DNA of 64,000 nt. Origin: Onchidella celtica (taxonomy: Eukaryota; Mollusca; Gastropoda; Systellommatophora; Onchidiidae). The stretch is taken from contig OZ007571.1 of NCBI GenBank assembly GCA_963931925.1, positions 35,258,233-35,322,232 on the forward strand. Direction: 5' to 3'. This document shows positions 23,421 to 34,857 of this stretch, piece after piece (position 1 is the first letter of the stretch; each line of letters opens with the position of its first letter). A program made the translations under genes and the position numbers. The notes below the pieces were generated by a model that did no database searches, was not told the origin of the DNA, and saw nothing but the letters and a program-made list of their open reading frames with translations.

Positions 23421-24420
23421 CTTATGAAGCACTCACTCGGGGTAGGAAGCAGGCGGAACAGGAAATTGTAACTCATGTTTAAAAAAAATTCAAAGCAGAG
23501 TAACGAAACAAAATATACCAGTCCGCACTGTACTCTCCATAACGAACGGCTGCCTCCGCGGACCTCTTGGCCTTGAAGCTCTACATATGAAACTAACCAG
23601 AGAGCGTTGCTTTTGACCGTCAAGCGCTATCCGCAGAGCATCGGTCCATTCAGCGGAAAGTAGGCACAGAATTTGAAGCGAGCCTCGGAAACAATCAAGA
23701 CCACGGAATTCAACAAATCCACAGAAGTCTTGCAGCCCTGTTTCAGTTTCCCTCTCCGGTGTCACTGGCAGCAGTCCACTTTGAATATTTCTTGGTAAAA
23801 CTAAAAGTACAGCTTAGCCCTCTAAATAGTGCCACGTATTTTGATAACTTTGTTGAAGACAAACTTGCATGTGTTGGCTAAGAACTGTTGTCTAATATTA
23901 TGAACAATTTTATCTTAATAACATTGCACTTGTCCAAACTACTACTCAGATGCATTGAAAACTTCCTTGAACATGATCCTCATAATTGTATGGTTGCATT
24001 TTTTCCCTTTTCAATTTGCTTTGAAATGCCAGGTTTGTGCCTTCGCGTTTTCTGTTGTTTTTTTTTGGGGCCATGCCCCAACGAGTCTCTATGATCTATC
24101 CACCTCCTCCCATATTAACTACTTCTTTTCCTATGCTAAATTATTTAATATTATGCAAACTTTTCAACATGGTAAATGAATTTGGCCTGTGGCGCTAAAT
24201 AAGATAGGGACATTGATGCGACAAAGCTGCCTATTTATATACTTATACTTTTACTTAAATAGCGTAATTTTGTCTGAGTGACTGGGGTAAAAAGGATGTT
24301 ATACAGTTATTTGACCTAGATCCAGTGCTGTTACATTACAATTTAAACATGAATTTTGAATATGAGGGATGCCCCAAAACATGTTTTTAAACCCAGACAA
24401 TTCCAGGCATCTCAGTAAGA
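23421..24420. other. Non-coding stretch next to the hAT-like remnant
   Basis: Frames at 23490-23765 and 23282-23623 (-) overlap the remnant's 5' side without recognisable motifs beyond those cited for it. 23888-24179 (+) is Phe-rich and unconvincing. No repeat structure is seen. Confidence 0.35.
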
Positions 24421-24427
24421 CCCAGAT

Positions 24428-24905
24428 CTAGATATCTAGATCTAGATCTAGTATTTTAGAAGCAATAGCAAATGCTGTCATCATATTTTAACCACACCTA
24501 ATGGACCATAAAAATGTGAAAATATAAAATAGGCCTACTGGTGAATAAACCCAGACTTTATTGGCCAATACCAATAGGCCTACTGTCCAAGAAACCCAGA
24601 TTCCATTTAAGCGAACACCAATAACAGAATAGCCTCAAACCAATTTTCAAATGACAAATATAATAATAATAATAGGAAATAAATCCAGTAGGCCTATTGG
24701 CGGATAAACCCAGGCTGTATCTGCCGATAATGGTGGCGGACAAACCCAGGCAGTATCCGCCGATAATGTTCGGGGATAAACCTGGGCAGTATCTGCCATT
24801 AATGTTGGCGGATAATGGCTGCCCTAAATGAAATCGTCTAGTCTAGATCTAGTCTCTAGATCTAGATCTAGTCTCTAGATCTAGATCTAGACTCTAGATC
24901 TTGGT
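24428..24905. repeat. CTAGAT tracts flanking a 'GGCGGATAAACCCAGG' minisatellite
   Basis: Tracts of CTAGATCTAGATC lie at 24428-24452 and 24836-24899. Between them, from about 24540 to 24820, a unit of roughly 42-46 bp is repeated about four to five times with the core 'gataaacccaggcagtatc' followed by 'tgccgataatg'. Earlier units (24540-24600) are more diverged ('aaacccaga', 'ggcctac'). CTAGAT tracts also occur at 44877-44900 and 48021-48050. Confidence 0.7.
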
Positions 24906-25019
24906 TACTTGGAATTACCATAAATTAGCCTACTTACTGTTATCAAGTGAACAAATTATGAATTATCACATCACATCTGAAAAGAAATGCATAACAGTGA
25001 ACACATACCTACCTACCTA

Positions 25020-25270
25020 TGGATACCTATGGATTAATGGGTCTGGATAGCTAATGCTAGTAAGTGACCCATCTCGATCTTTCCAATATCTGTCAAGCCT
25101 GTTTTTAAATGAGTTGATACTATCGGCTTGGACGATGTATTCTGGGAGCCAAGTGCTTATCACTCTTTGGCTGAAAAAGTATTGCCTTGGGAGGCGAGCA
25201 CACCTTTTAGCCAGTTTTAGGTTGTGACCTCTAAGGTGTAGGCTTGTGGACATGATTATTACATCTAGAA
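25020..25270 (-). mobile_element. 3' end of a CR1/Jockey-like LINE
   Basis: A 78-residue minus-strand frame (25253-25017) reads LHLRGHNLKLAKRCARL, then QYFFSQRVISTWLPEYIV, ADSINSFKNRLDRYW. This is the characteristic C-terminal tail after the reverse transcriptase in many CR1/Jockey-type LINEs (RGH.LKL ... FFS.RV...WN.LP ... S...FK.RLD..W). Upstream RT is absent, so it is a 5'-truncated insertion. A short tandem of 'ctacctatggatac' marks the 3' tail near 25010-25030. Confidence 0.8.
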
Positions 25271-26000
25271 TCTAGATTCTTTGTCTCTCTTAGATCTTCA
25301 GTCACTTCATTTTCACTTTCAGTTTCCCACAATGCCAATGGATCTGCTGACTGCCAGCCATATTTTTGTTGACTTAAGGCACTAAGCCTATTCATCATTG
25401 TAGCCTACAGCAAATTTGTTACGTTCCCAAACTAAGAATAAATCGTGAGAAACAACAAACAATAAGACATTACAATATCTTACCACTAGATTTCGTTCCA
25501 AATTTCGCTGGGACCTTCGGAGGAAAGGAAATAAGTTTCTGAAATCCTAACTTCTAAACTGCTACTTGCTAAATTGGCCTACGTAATTTCTTCACTTCCG
25601 CTTTCCTGTGATCCTGTCTGGGCCTACCCACTTGCCCTTGGCCCATCCGACCGTACTGTTGCGCATGCGCACTGTGTACAGCTGCGTCATCACGTTGACT
25701 GGTTATTGCTGTCCAAAGTGCAACACTGGTGTGCTGTTTGAGTTTATCATACTACGATGATATCCAAATCATTATGCACCAGTCTTGGCCTAGGATGGTT
25801 GACTTCGACCAGGCTATCGCGCTTCTTTCTTTTACCACGAGCGGAATCGCCATTCCGATTTTTGTCTTTAAAATTTGTTTGAGATTTGGATGGGCTTATA
25901 ATCTTATATAATATATATCATCATCATCATAATAATTATTAATTTAGGAAGTAAGGCCTTCCATGTAATCACGAAAGGCTTTTTAACCGCTGATCCATTA
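25271..26000. other. Non-coding stretch
   Basis: No supported coding sequence. 25620-25700 is richer in CG (gcgcatgcgc near 25665) than its surroundings. A TCATCA/ATA-rich run lies at 25905-25940. Confidence 0.3.
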
Positions 26001-26007
26001 ATTCTAC

Positions 26008-26146
26008 CAAATATCAGATTACGCACAGAAACAGGTAAAGGTGTACGTGGGCATATTTTGAAAAGTCGTGAATTCAACAAAATATGAGATTACGCACAGA
26101 AAGGAGTGAAGGTGTACATGGGTATATTTTAAAAGGTCTTAAAGTT
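26008..26146. repeat. Tandem duplication, unit about 71 bp
   Basis: 'aaatatcagattacgcacag' at 26008 recurs as 'aaatatgagattacgcacag' at 26079. Both are followed by 'aggtgtacrtgggyatattt' and 'aaaagtc' or 'aaaggtc'. Two copies only. Confidence 0.75.
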
Positions 26147-26704
26147 CGCTAAATTTTAATACTTTCGTTGATTTTGAGCCACATTTGAGCTGACCAGAAG
26201 AAAGTGTTCCGACATATTGAACCGCAAAAAAAAATTTTTTAATTTGCATTTTCTTCGAGTACTATTAAAAAGGATGAGAGAAATTCCGTTCTGCGCGATT
26301 TTAACACATTGGTGATCGAAACGCAACTTTAAAATAATCACATCATTCCTCGAGTCCGAGGGCCAACTAGTTATGATAATGAAGCCAATACTACATATAA
26401 CATGTATTATAGTTTTGCTAATTTTTACATTTTGCTAAGTTTCAAACGAACTTGTTGCACCGGGACGGTGACATTGTGGCACGTGTACTGAAAAGATAAT
26501 GTCAGATCGACCCGGTGCAATTATTGTGGAAATAACAAGATGTTTAACTTGCCGCCGAATGCGTCATCTGATATCAACGGGAGCGGCCCCGGCAAGCGCG
26601 GTAGAACGGTAGCCAAGTAGAGGGATGCCATAGGGTTTTCACCGCAGTTTGTGTACAACATGCTTACTATAGCAGTATAACCCGAAAAATCAAGAAATTC
26701 ACAA

Positions 26705-26790
26705 TGTCATTGCTGTTCAACTGTAAATTGTAACAGTATCAGAAATAGCAAATCCGATCTATCATTCTACCGCCTCCCTAAGACAGATCT
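26705..26790 (+). pseudogene. THAP zinc-finger N-terminal remnant
   Basis: The frame reads CCSTVNCNSIRN followed by SDLSFYRLPK (26710-26782), the start of a THAP domain (C..C near the N-terminus, then F[YH]R[FL]P). THAP domains bind DNA and occur in P-element-like transposases and host factors. An ATG at 26705 is one base out of frame with this stretch, and the following sequence soon reaches stops without a clear donor. I take it as a decayed first exon or a fragment of a P-like element. The second half of the zinc finger is not seen. Confidence 0.4.
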
Positions 26791-26894
26791 GTGCGTTTTT
26801 CTCTCTTATATATTGTACCATATAATGATAAGATTTTACTAAACAACAAAGCCGAAACAAGCGTGCTGTACAACCCCTTTGTTGAACTGAATCT

Positions 26895-27184
26895 ACAATT
26901 CAGTTGTTCAGTGAGAATATACTTTACCAATCTTTTACTTAGTTACTGAAGTTCTTTACCAATCTATAACTTAGCTATTGAATGAGAATGTACTTTACGA
27001 ATCTATAACTTAGTTAATGAATTGAGAATGTACTTTACCAATTATCTTAGTTTGTGAATTGAGAATATACTTTATCAGTCTGTAACTCAGGTACCAAACT
27101 AGCCTATATATGTAAGTAAATGAATGAGAATGTACTTTACCAATCTATATCTTAGTTAATTAATGAGAAGGCACTTTATCTATA
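26895..27184. repeat. Left part of a 45-bp tandem array
   Basis: Six to seven diverged units of about 40-48 bp with the pattern 'tgaatgagaatgtactttac' then 'caatctataacttagttaa'. The array stops at about 27184 ('ctttatc') and resumes at 28063 with 'caattataacttggttgctg', so it has been split by inserted DNA. Confidence 0.8.
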
Positions 27185-27556
27185 CTATATATATTTGTGG
27201 ACTTGAGATTTTTCGTTGCAAAAGGCTTCTGAACCACTCAATACTCAGACTTCAAATTTTATATGGTACATCAGAATGGATGTAAGGATGCAGTTTTTAA
27301 TGGAAGACCCAAATCGGTGTTTTTTTTTTTTTATTGGAAATTTATTCTTTCCTCAATTTTCACTAGGCTCATTGACATGCTGTAGGTTTTTATGACATCA
27401 TCACTTCCTGAAAATTTTCGATGCGCACCACTGCACACTGTGTACTGTCCTATCGCTGAGTTTTGGGGATGACCCTATACGCATCTCGGCTTTTGTTCTT
27501 ATTCCTTTCGGTCTGAAGTGTTGTCCTTTGTTGTTGCATCTCTCTTATAAGCTACA
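27185..27556. other. Unassigned sequence inside the split 45-bp array
   Basis: Lies between the left part of the array and the CTAG end of the Helitron-like element. No coding frame or inverted end was found. It may be part of the same insertion or an older one. A poly-T run lies at 27321-27332. Confidence 0.3.
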
Positions 27557-28062
27557 CTAGATGACCTACCGGGCATTGCCCGGAATAAACAATCATGTGC
27601 CCCCCCCTCCCCTCTCTCATATAATAAAAGTAATAAACTACAGTCTTGCTTTAGAACTCATGCGCACCGGAACACTACGCATTAGTCTGTGCTACGCACC
27701 AAACTGAACGCTTGATACGGTTACTTTTTATGGCATGTACGGTACTATATATTACGAAACAAACATGCAAAAATACAGATATTACATAGCAATAAACATT
27801 GTTATTTTTTAAATATACATGCTTGAAGTAAACAACTTTTAATTATAGCCATCATCTTCCTCATCTCAATTGCCACCTTCCTGCCAAATTTAAGGCCTGA
27901 AGAGTGTATAGTTTGGCCAGTGACTCATGCCAAAGGTTGCAAGTTACTGAAATATATAATAGATCTATGCAGCATTAATGCCTTTCTTAGTTCACAGGCG
28001 CCTTAAGTTTTACAAAAAAAAAACCTACACAAACCTGTTCATCGAACGGGTACTGAACTAGT
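27557..28062 (-). mobile_element. Helitron-like non-autonomous element, copy 1 (about 506 bp)
   Basis: On the minus strand the element ends with a 6-bp-stem hairpin (CCGGGC-3-GCCCGG, 27569-27583), eight bases and then CTAG (27557-27560) followed by T. That is the layout of a Helitron 3' end (hairpin, about 10 nt, CTRR, T). The other end is set by resumption of the tandem array at 28063 and carries a small hairpin (GTTC-3-GAAC near 28038). The first bases are not the canonical TC, so the class is tentative. About 390 bases (27570-27960) match, inverted, the right edge of the window (63612-64000). No coding capacity. Confidence 0.5.
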
Positions 28063-28172
28063 CAATTATAACTTGGTTGCTGAATAAAAATGCACTTCGA
28101 CAATCAATAATTATCTTAGTCAATGTATGAGAATGTACTTTATCAATATATACCTTAAAGAATGTACTTCAC
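28063..28172. repeat. Right part of the 45-bp tandem array
   Basis: About two and a half units in register with 26895-27184: 'aacttggttgctgaataaaa', 'tgtatgagaatgtactttat' and 'aagaatgtacttcac'. Confidence 0.7.
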
Positions 28173-29083
28173 TGTTCTATCACCGCCATGTCTGAGATAT
28201 TGTTGTTTCACTAAATGCCCTGCAATAAATGCATTTCTTTCATACTGTCATTCTAATTGTTGCTTTAAAAGGGCGTAATGTTTGTTTTTATCATAAGCGC
28301 AGCAATCTCACCCATCAACTACTGTTGCAGAGAAGATTTGGAATGATTATCAGTAGACGCTTTATTAAAGGAAACGCATCATGTAAAGAACGCTTTCAGG
28401 CATCTTTTCTAATTAAAACCAAAACAACGCAAATATTTAGATCAGATGCTTGTTATCTATATAAAAATAATTTACAATTGAGCACGTAGCAGTTTTGATT
28501 ATTGTTGGTCTGTAATAATCACAATGTCCTAGATTCTACAGCGATTCTTTGACTATTTTCTATGAACTTTCGCTTTACCGACGACTACCACTAGTACATG
28601 TACCAGTGTATTGTTTACCGCGCTTCCTTGCTAGCAAGTCAGTTCGCGCCATCTCTGGTTCGCGCCGAAGTCGCTTGACGCCAGTGCAGAAGTAACGTGG
28701 AGCGCCAGAAAAGAGGTTTAATCTTATTACATCTACAATCTTTGACCTGGTGTCACGGTTTCCACCTTGACCTGGAAAACGGTCGTTGGATCTTCAGCGA
28801 ACAATATTATCTTATAATAATGAGAGCAGGGGGTAAACTGTCTGTGACGCTTATGCATTTCATGGCCACTCAAGCTAGACACTTGAAACTATGCATACTA
28901 CCGTTTTTGATACTGCCGAGTTGCATGGTTGGCTTAGTTTTCGCGTTTGATCACGTCTAATATTTTTTTTGAAAACTGTGAAACCCCTTAGCGTTTAAAC
29001 CCGGACTAAATTCCTGGTCATCAATATAGGTGAGCAGAAGCTCGGGGGGAGGCAGAGCACTAGGATAACAGTTCAAGAGAAAA
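28173..29083. other. Non-coding stretch with one half of a diverged duplication
   Basis: No exon is supported. The frame at 28697-28960 has no recognised motif. The block 28845-28950 ('gcatttcatggcc', then 'aagctagacact', then 'gagttgcatg') is repeated, diverged, at 29312-29410. The two copies flank the inverted repeat at 29084-29224. Confidence 0.45.
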
Positions 29084-29224
29084 TAAGGATTAGGCGAACC
29101 GAGGTTGTAGTGCCTAGTTAGTGCTCAGGAAAGGAAAGCGGGAGTGAAAGAAGGAAGAAAGAAAAATGATCAAGATGGGACTACTACTAACTAGGCACTA
29201 CAACCTCGGTTCGCCTAATCCTTA
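29084..29224. repeat. 39-bp perfect inverted repeat with 63-bp spacer
   Basis: 'taaggattaggcgaaccgag' onward at 29084-29122 is exactly complementary to 29186-29224. The spacer is purine-rich (gaaag/gaagg). Such an arm length with no mismatch implies a recent origin or continued correction. As RNA it would form a 39-bp hairpin. Confidence 0.95.
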
Positions 29225-30099
29225 AATTCCTGGTGTAGTTTTTATGATTGTTCGAGTATTGCGTATGGGTGTAGCAATCGATACTCAGTATCGATGACTG
29301 TTATTTTGCGTCTAAGCATTTCATGGCCTTTAAAGCGAGACACTCACAATTTTGGTATATTAATTATCTAGGCCTAGGCCTACTGTTTTTTATCCTGTCG
29401 AGCTGCATGAATGTCGTGATGTATGTTTATATGATTGTTATTGATGGCGATTCCGCAACCTCTTTGCTGGGCGCTAGCAAAACCGATACACAGTATCGAA
29501 TATGCCATCTTCTTTGAGCGTGGCCTGCTTGAAAGTAAACAAGACGTGCTCAGTTTGAAAGTGAGTTTGCCACTCACCGTTCGAAGAACGGGTACACTGA
29601 CTTTTTGTTTAATGCTCGTCTCAAAATAATCCGTGCGAGTTTTTCTTGAATATTAGATTTTCTTAAACAATCCCACCTAACTCGTTGCAAACAAAAATTG
29701 CTCGCCTATTATAAACTTTTTACCAGTAGATCTAGATCTATGTCTTGAGAATATATTTTTGTTACACTTTTTTTTTCCAAAGCCCCATGAAAGAATTATT
29801 TTCTGACTTGGACCCAAACTGCCGTGTCACCTCTCTGAAAGAGGCGAAGATCTACAACTTGATTTAAAAACCTTCATACACATTTACAAACCTCTTTTCA
29901 GATCCGTAGAAAACAAGTTTTGGGGAATTTTACCAGTGCAAACAAATATTTTACGAAACTATTTAGATCTAATTCCACTTGGGAAATTTAAAGTGATGAT
30001 GCACTGAATACCATACTTGATACAGATCGTGAGGGGCGTCGAGAGGCCATCATTGTGCCGACGCGCGGTAAAACCCAAATTCATAAGCTCCAGAAACGT

Positions 30100-30300
30100 C
30101 ATGTCGATAATCAGTTTGAACTGCAACACACGGGTAACTGCTTACTAATCAGAGGTACACTTAATGTCATGTCGATAATCAGTTTGAACTGCAACACACA
30201 GGTAACTGCTTACTAATCAGAGGAAAACAAATGACATGTCGATAATCAGTTTGAACTGCAACACACGGGTAACTGTTTACTAATCAGAGGTAAACAACTT
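30100..30300. repeat. Three-copy tandem repeat, unit 67-68 bp
   Basis: Copies start at 30100, 30168 and 30235 with 'catgtcgataatcagtttga', then 'actgcaacacacgggtaact' and 'actaatcagagg'. They differ at only a few bases. Bounded on the right by poly-T. Confidence 0.9.
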
Positions 30301-31009
30301 TTTTTTTTTTGGCAACTTATTTTCCTGTCGAGCCCATGCAAGTTTTTTTTTTTTGCTTTCACACCACAGACTATATTATATGTATACCTATATATATTTA
30401 TATAGATCTATATATTATTTATCTATTTTTCCACACCTTTCAGTTAAACATACCGAGACGAACCAATTCGTTACACTCCGTCCGTCGACTTGTGCGCATA
30501 TCATCGATGTCAACAATGCAACAATTCGCACCACATTCCATAATAAATTGAACAAAAAAAGAGTAGAACTCACCATATATTACGTAGACAATTTCTGGAC
30601 ATGATGTGAAAGAAGGAAGGGTTCGTCTCGGTATTCTGCGTCTCAGGTGGCTCTTAATGGCTTCCATGATTTCCGAAAAGCAAGGAAGTAAGTTTTGTAA
30701 AGTTGCAACATATCTGTCAAGCTCCGCAATGTTTGATTTCATCAAATTTTGTTTATTCACACTCAGTCAAGTTAAGCTCCGGTAGATAATTCCTGCATTA
30801 GTCATTTTTAAGCATGTATCATTAAATGAGAGAATAATCAAAACGTAGGCCCCATAATTGAACATTTGAGACGTTCCCGTCTTACCTAGGTTCGTAGAAC
30901 ATTAGGTTAACCAACGATTTTGGCTGATTTTTAACTTAAAAAACAATTCGACAACATAATTATTTCAAACAATTTTCATGCTGGCTGTCTTGGTTTCAGC
31001 TCCAAAAAC

Positions 31010-31407
31010 TAGCCAGCATGTCTACGCCAATCCGACGTTGAGTTTTTCAGTATGGCTGGTAGGATTGCCACCAGGATGGATTTCCTACATCAAATTCCTA
31101 CGAGCAAACTTGAGGTCAGTCCGGTGTAGTTTTATAAGATTTCCATATGGGTGGTGGAATTACTGTCGGAGCAGTTTTCCTACATCAATCGACATAATGT
31201 CATAACCAGCGGATCTAGATCGACGAACTACCATACCCCAGCCAGCATTTCCACGTGTTTGATGTAAACTTAAGTAGGGTTTACGTAGGGCTAGTAGTAG
31301 TGGATTCCCTACATCAAATCGACGTTGGCAAGACGTCGTAACCAACGGATCTGCGTAGAAATAATTACATCGTTTCTATGTATAAACTTGGCGATAATCC
31401 TACGCCT
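31010..31407. repeat. CCCAGCCAGCA-ended repeat family, two adjacent copies
   Basis: Copies at about 31010-31215 and 31238-31450 share blocks: 'ccagccagca' start, 'ggtaggattgcca'-like, 'tttcctacatcaaat', 'cgacgt...gtcgtaac', 'ggatctgcgtag', 'aaacttg...', and (second copy) an end with 'cgtcgggctactggctggga', which is the inverse of the start. Other copies lie at 34685-34855 and 45845-46052. Inverted ends and dispersal suggest a non-autonomous DNA element of about 210 bp. No target duplication is fixed. Confidence 0.6.
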
Positions 31408-31775
31408 CGGATTTCCGTCGGGCTACTGGCTGGGAACTCATTCCTAGAAGGAAACAGATGCCAATTATACGCATCGGATTTCCGTCGGGCTGCTGGCTGG
31501 GAACTCATTCCTAGAAGCAAACATGCCAATTGTACGCATCGGATTTCCGTCGGGCCGCTGGCTGGGAAGTCATTCCTTGGAACTAATGGATGCCAGTTGT
31601 ACGCCTCGGATTTCCGTCGGGCCGCTGGCTGGGAAGTCATTCCTTGGAGCAAACGGACGCCAGTTGTACGCCTCTGATTTCCGTCGGGCTGCTGGCTGTG
31701 GAATATTCCTTGGAGCAAACGGACGCAAATTGTACGCATCCGACTTTCGTCGGGCTGCTGGTTGGGGAAACGCCA
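31408..31775. repeat. 67-bp satellite built from the right end of the CCCAGCCAGCA element
   Basis: Unit starts lie at 31408, 31475, 31540, 31607, 31674 and 31741 (spacings 67, 65, 67, 67, 67). Each begins 'cggatttccgtcgggctgct' and continues 'ggctgggaa...cattccttggagcaaacgga' or a close variant. All reading frames on both strands through it (e.g. 31365-31891) are by-products of the repeat: the period is not a multiple of three, so peptides rotate through frames. Confidence 0.92.
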
Positions 31776-34684
31776 ATAAAAGTAGGCCCACCGATGAAGT
31801 TGCAGTTGGGCATGGGAGGAGCACTTAAACTAGGGAATGTCTGTTCTCTGTGGTATTGCTGAGCGGATGAAATATGTATTGTGCTCATCACCTGTGAAGG
31901 AGCTGACTCTAGATTTCGTTATGTTGCAGTCGTACATAAATGTACATTTCTTCTTTCGTTCACCAATCTAAATCTGCAGATTTGTTCTTTTAATATTTAT
32001 AATATGAAATTTAATTGAACTACGCCTATTTTGTTCGTGTGACAGAAAGTTGCATTCTTTCATTAACATTTAACACTTTGCGCCAGTTCTGCAGGGCCCC
32101 TGTACTGTAAAGCTATAATTAATATATTCGAATGTTTTAACAATAACATTCATTCAGTGAATCTTCTTCAGTTCTAAAGTAAAACTATTATAATCTCACG
32201 GCAGTTCAAGAAACAAAAGGAGCAGCAACAGCAACAACAGATAATACATGTGTAGAACGAACGCTTGGCTACAAATTCCTAGACGTTCATGTGTATCCCA
32301 ATCCCACTTCTGACAACAGAAAATGTAAGTCGGACGAGTTGCTATGTGGGCTTATTTGTGGTGGATTCTAGTATTTTCTTAGGGATACACAACGAAGAAA
32401 GAAAATACATCCATTGATGCTCATTATTTTCTCTTGTCTTGTGCTACCGCGTCATGCATTGGGCAGCGCGAGCGGTGCAGCAAGCGTCAGCTAGCTTCTG
32501 AACTTCTAAACTATCGATCTGGCTTTACTGGCGCAGGTCAGCCCGTCTCGGTGTCTTTGATGGAAGTGCTTCCCAACACCGATGGCATCGTATTTATTGT
32601 TCCCGCTCGGGCATGGGAGGGAGCAGGCCCAGTTCGTCGACAATTTGAATGTTCTGGAGTAGGGCTTAAACCCGAATAACTTGTCAGGGTACCGACATAA
32701 AAAATTCACAGCGCGACTAATACTGCACGCACAGAAGTCAAATGGATATTCCGTAAAACTACAGAAGATACTATATCGTTCTATAGAGCTACAATTTAAT
32801 TTGTTTGACCCAGGTTGGATTTATCGGTGTCAAAACACATCCATCTCATCGTTTATTTAAAATCCGAGAATCTATTATTGACGAGCTCACGAGGATACGT
32901 GCATCGTAGTAAAATAAACAAAGTAGGAACTTCCTACTAAAATTCTAACCGGCTACTTTTTCCAGAAACTCTGTAGTAGTTTCATAATTTTTTAAAGGTG
33001 ACGGGATAAGTAAAACTTGACAAACTCGTGCCGGATATCTTAGCCTATCAACACGTCTTATATTATTCTTATTTTTGTTAGAAACAAAAGTTATCATGAG
33101 CAGTCATATTATACGGGAAGGGTACTGCATACTCTTGAAAACGAACCTGAGTTCCTGTCTTTCTGACGGTTAACAAGAAAGAAAAAGTATTTTGGACATG
33201 ATACAGGAGGTGGATACCCGCTGGTACACAAGGGAAGTAATTCAAGTAATAGCAAACCAGTTTAATGCCTATAAACCTCGATGACTACGACTACGAGTAG
33301 CCGTATCTAGTTACGCAAACGAGCGTTACAGATGAAACCACATTATACAAAAATCGTTCATCCTCTCACACATGTATGTATACTCTCCTCCAACTTACGA
33401 AGTTTTGCCAACTGCCATATCATTATACATGTACCATAAACCACAATCTTTTGGGAGCAAAAATAATGGTAACAATACCATTGAATACGATAATGAACCA
33501 TTATGTGATGCATCATGACGGTTCGGTCCACAAGGTACATTTTAGGTAAACTGAGTTATTGATACCAAGTGAAAGAGAACTCTTTTCCCTTGGATTTGAT
33601 GCTACTTGCTCGATTCATTGAAATCTGACCATTTTTAGACTGTGTTAGAAGTTAGAAGCAATTGAAGTTGATGACTATCACTTTTTTTAGGGTAAGGCGT
33701 AAAGTTTTGAGGATAGTTCGTTTGGGCAATTACTCAATAACTAGGCCTATACCTTCCGTACCGAACCGTCGCTTTGCATCACATATAAGATTTACAGAAT
33801 GGTTACGCCACAAATCTTCCAGTGTAGCACGCCGAATCTACCGTTTTGGCGGACATCTGTATGTCATTTTATGTTACATTAATTCTGTTCAAAATATTGT
33901 TACAAATCCGAAGACAGAAGTTCAAAATCGTTCTTTCCAATGCGGCTGATTTCCAGTTCAGTATTCACTTTACGATACTCCAGTGGGTCTCAAACTTCAT
34001 TATGTGTGTGTGTGCGTGCGTGTGTGTGTGTGTTTTAAATCAGGTTCCCCAACCTCCACCCTTCGGGTTCCAGACAACTGTGTCCCTGCAGTACAGTATA
34101 AACAAAGTTTCCTCCTCTAAATTCAGTCATGAGAACCGAAATGTGCCAGGCATAAAATTGAAGTAACATTTCACATATAAGTACATGTAGTACATAGTAG
34201 ATAAGATCTGAAAAATCAATGTAACAGATTTTGTTTTGTAATCGTTGAAGTTACATGCACAGATATAATTAATGAAGGAGTGGTCCATGCTTGAAGACGT
34301 TTATCTTGTAAAGCCTGAGATAAGGGCGAACAGTTGTTTGTATTGTACACATGAGGAAGTTTGCTGTGTCCAAGTTCTTCAACAGGCTGAGATTGAGAAC
34401 GAGTTAAGGGTGGGCTGGCGAACGCAAAGACGACGAGCGACCAACCGAAATACATTACATAAAATTTAGTGCGCTTAGTAGCAGGCTTTGCATTTAATTT
34501 CTCCACCTGGACAACTAAGCCCCTCGGCTAGGACAGGCAGACAAAAAAAAAAACATTACATGTAGTACTAAAGTCACATAAATATTATTTAACAAATGAA
34601 TTAATGAGAGTCGTTGCGCTGAAGTAAAAACAGACCATCACACACCATCCAGGATTATTAGTACCTGTACATGATCAGTAAGTA
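31776..34684. other. Non-coding stretch
   Basis: No exon or mobile element is recognised in 2.9 kb. Frames at 32434-32679 (+) and 32506-32709 (-) overlap on opposite strands in a slightly GC-richer patch and have no motif. (GT)n lies at 34005-34033. Confidence 0.4.
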
Positions 34685-34857
34685 CATTTCGTCAATCCAC
34701 GTAGATTTCCGAAAAACTGGTAGGATTACACCTGGGGCGGTTTCCCTACATCAAAATGACCTAGGCGCATGTTCGTAATCAGTGGACCTACGTAGGTACG
34801 ATGTACAAACTTCAGGTCAGTCCTCCTACGCGTCTGTTTTCTGGCTGAGACAATACT
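34685..34857. repeat. CCCAGCCAGCA-family repeat, diverged copy
   Basis: Shares 'cgtagatttccg', 'actggtaggattacacctgg', 'tttccctacatcaaa', 'gtaatcagtggacctacgta', 'acaaacttcaggtcagtcct' and 'ttctggctgaga' with the copies at 31010-31450, in the same order. Confidence 0.65.

Noticed and set aside
27561-27960. Hammerhead ribozyme or Penelope-like element at the CCGGGC hairpin
   Set aside because: No CUGAUGA/GAAA core was found near the hairpin. The hairpin plus CTAG end fits a Helitron-like terminus better.
31365-31891. Repetitive 'proteins' on both strands
   Set aside because: They are translations of a 67-bp satellite in rotating frames; no codon bias or conserved frame.
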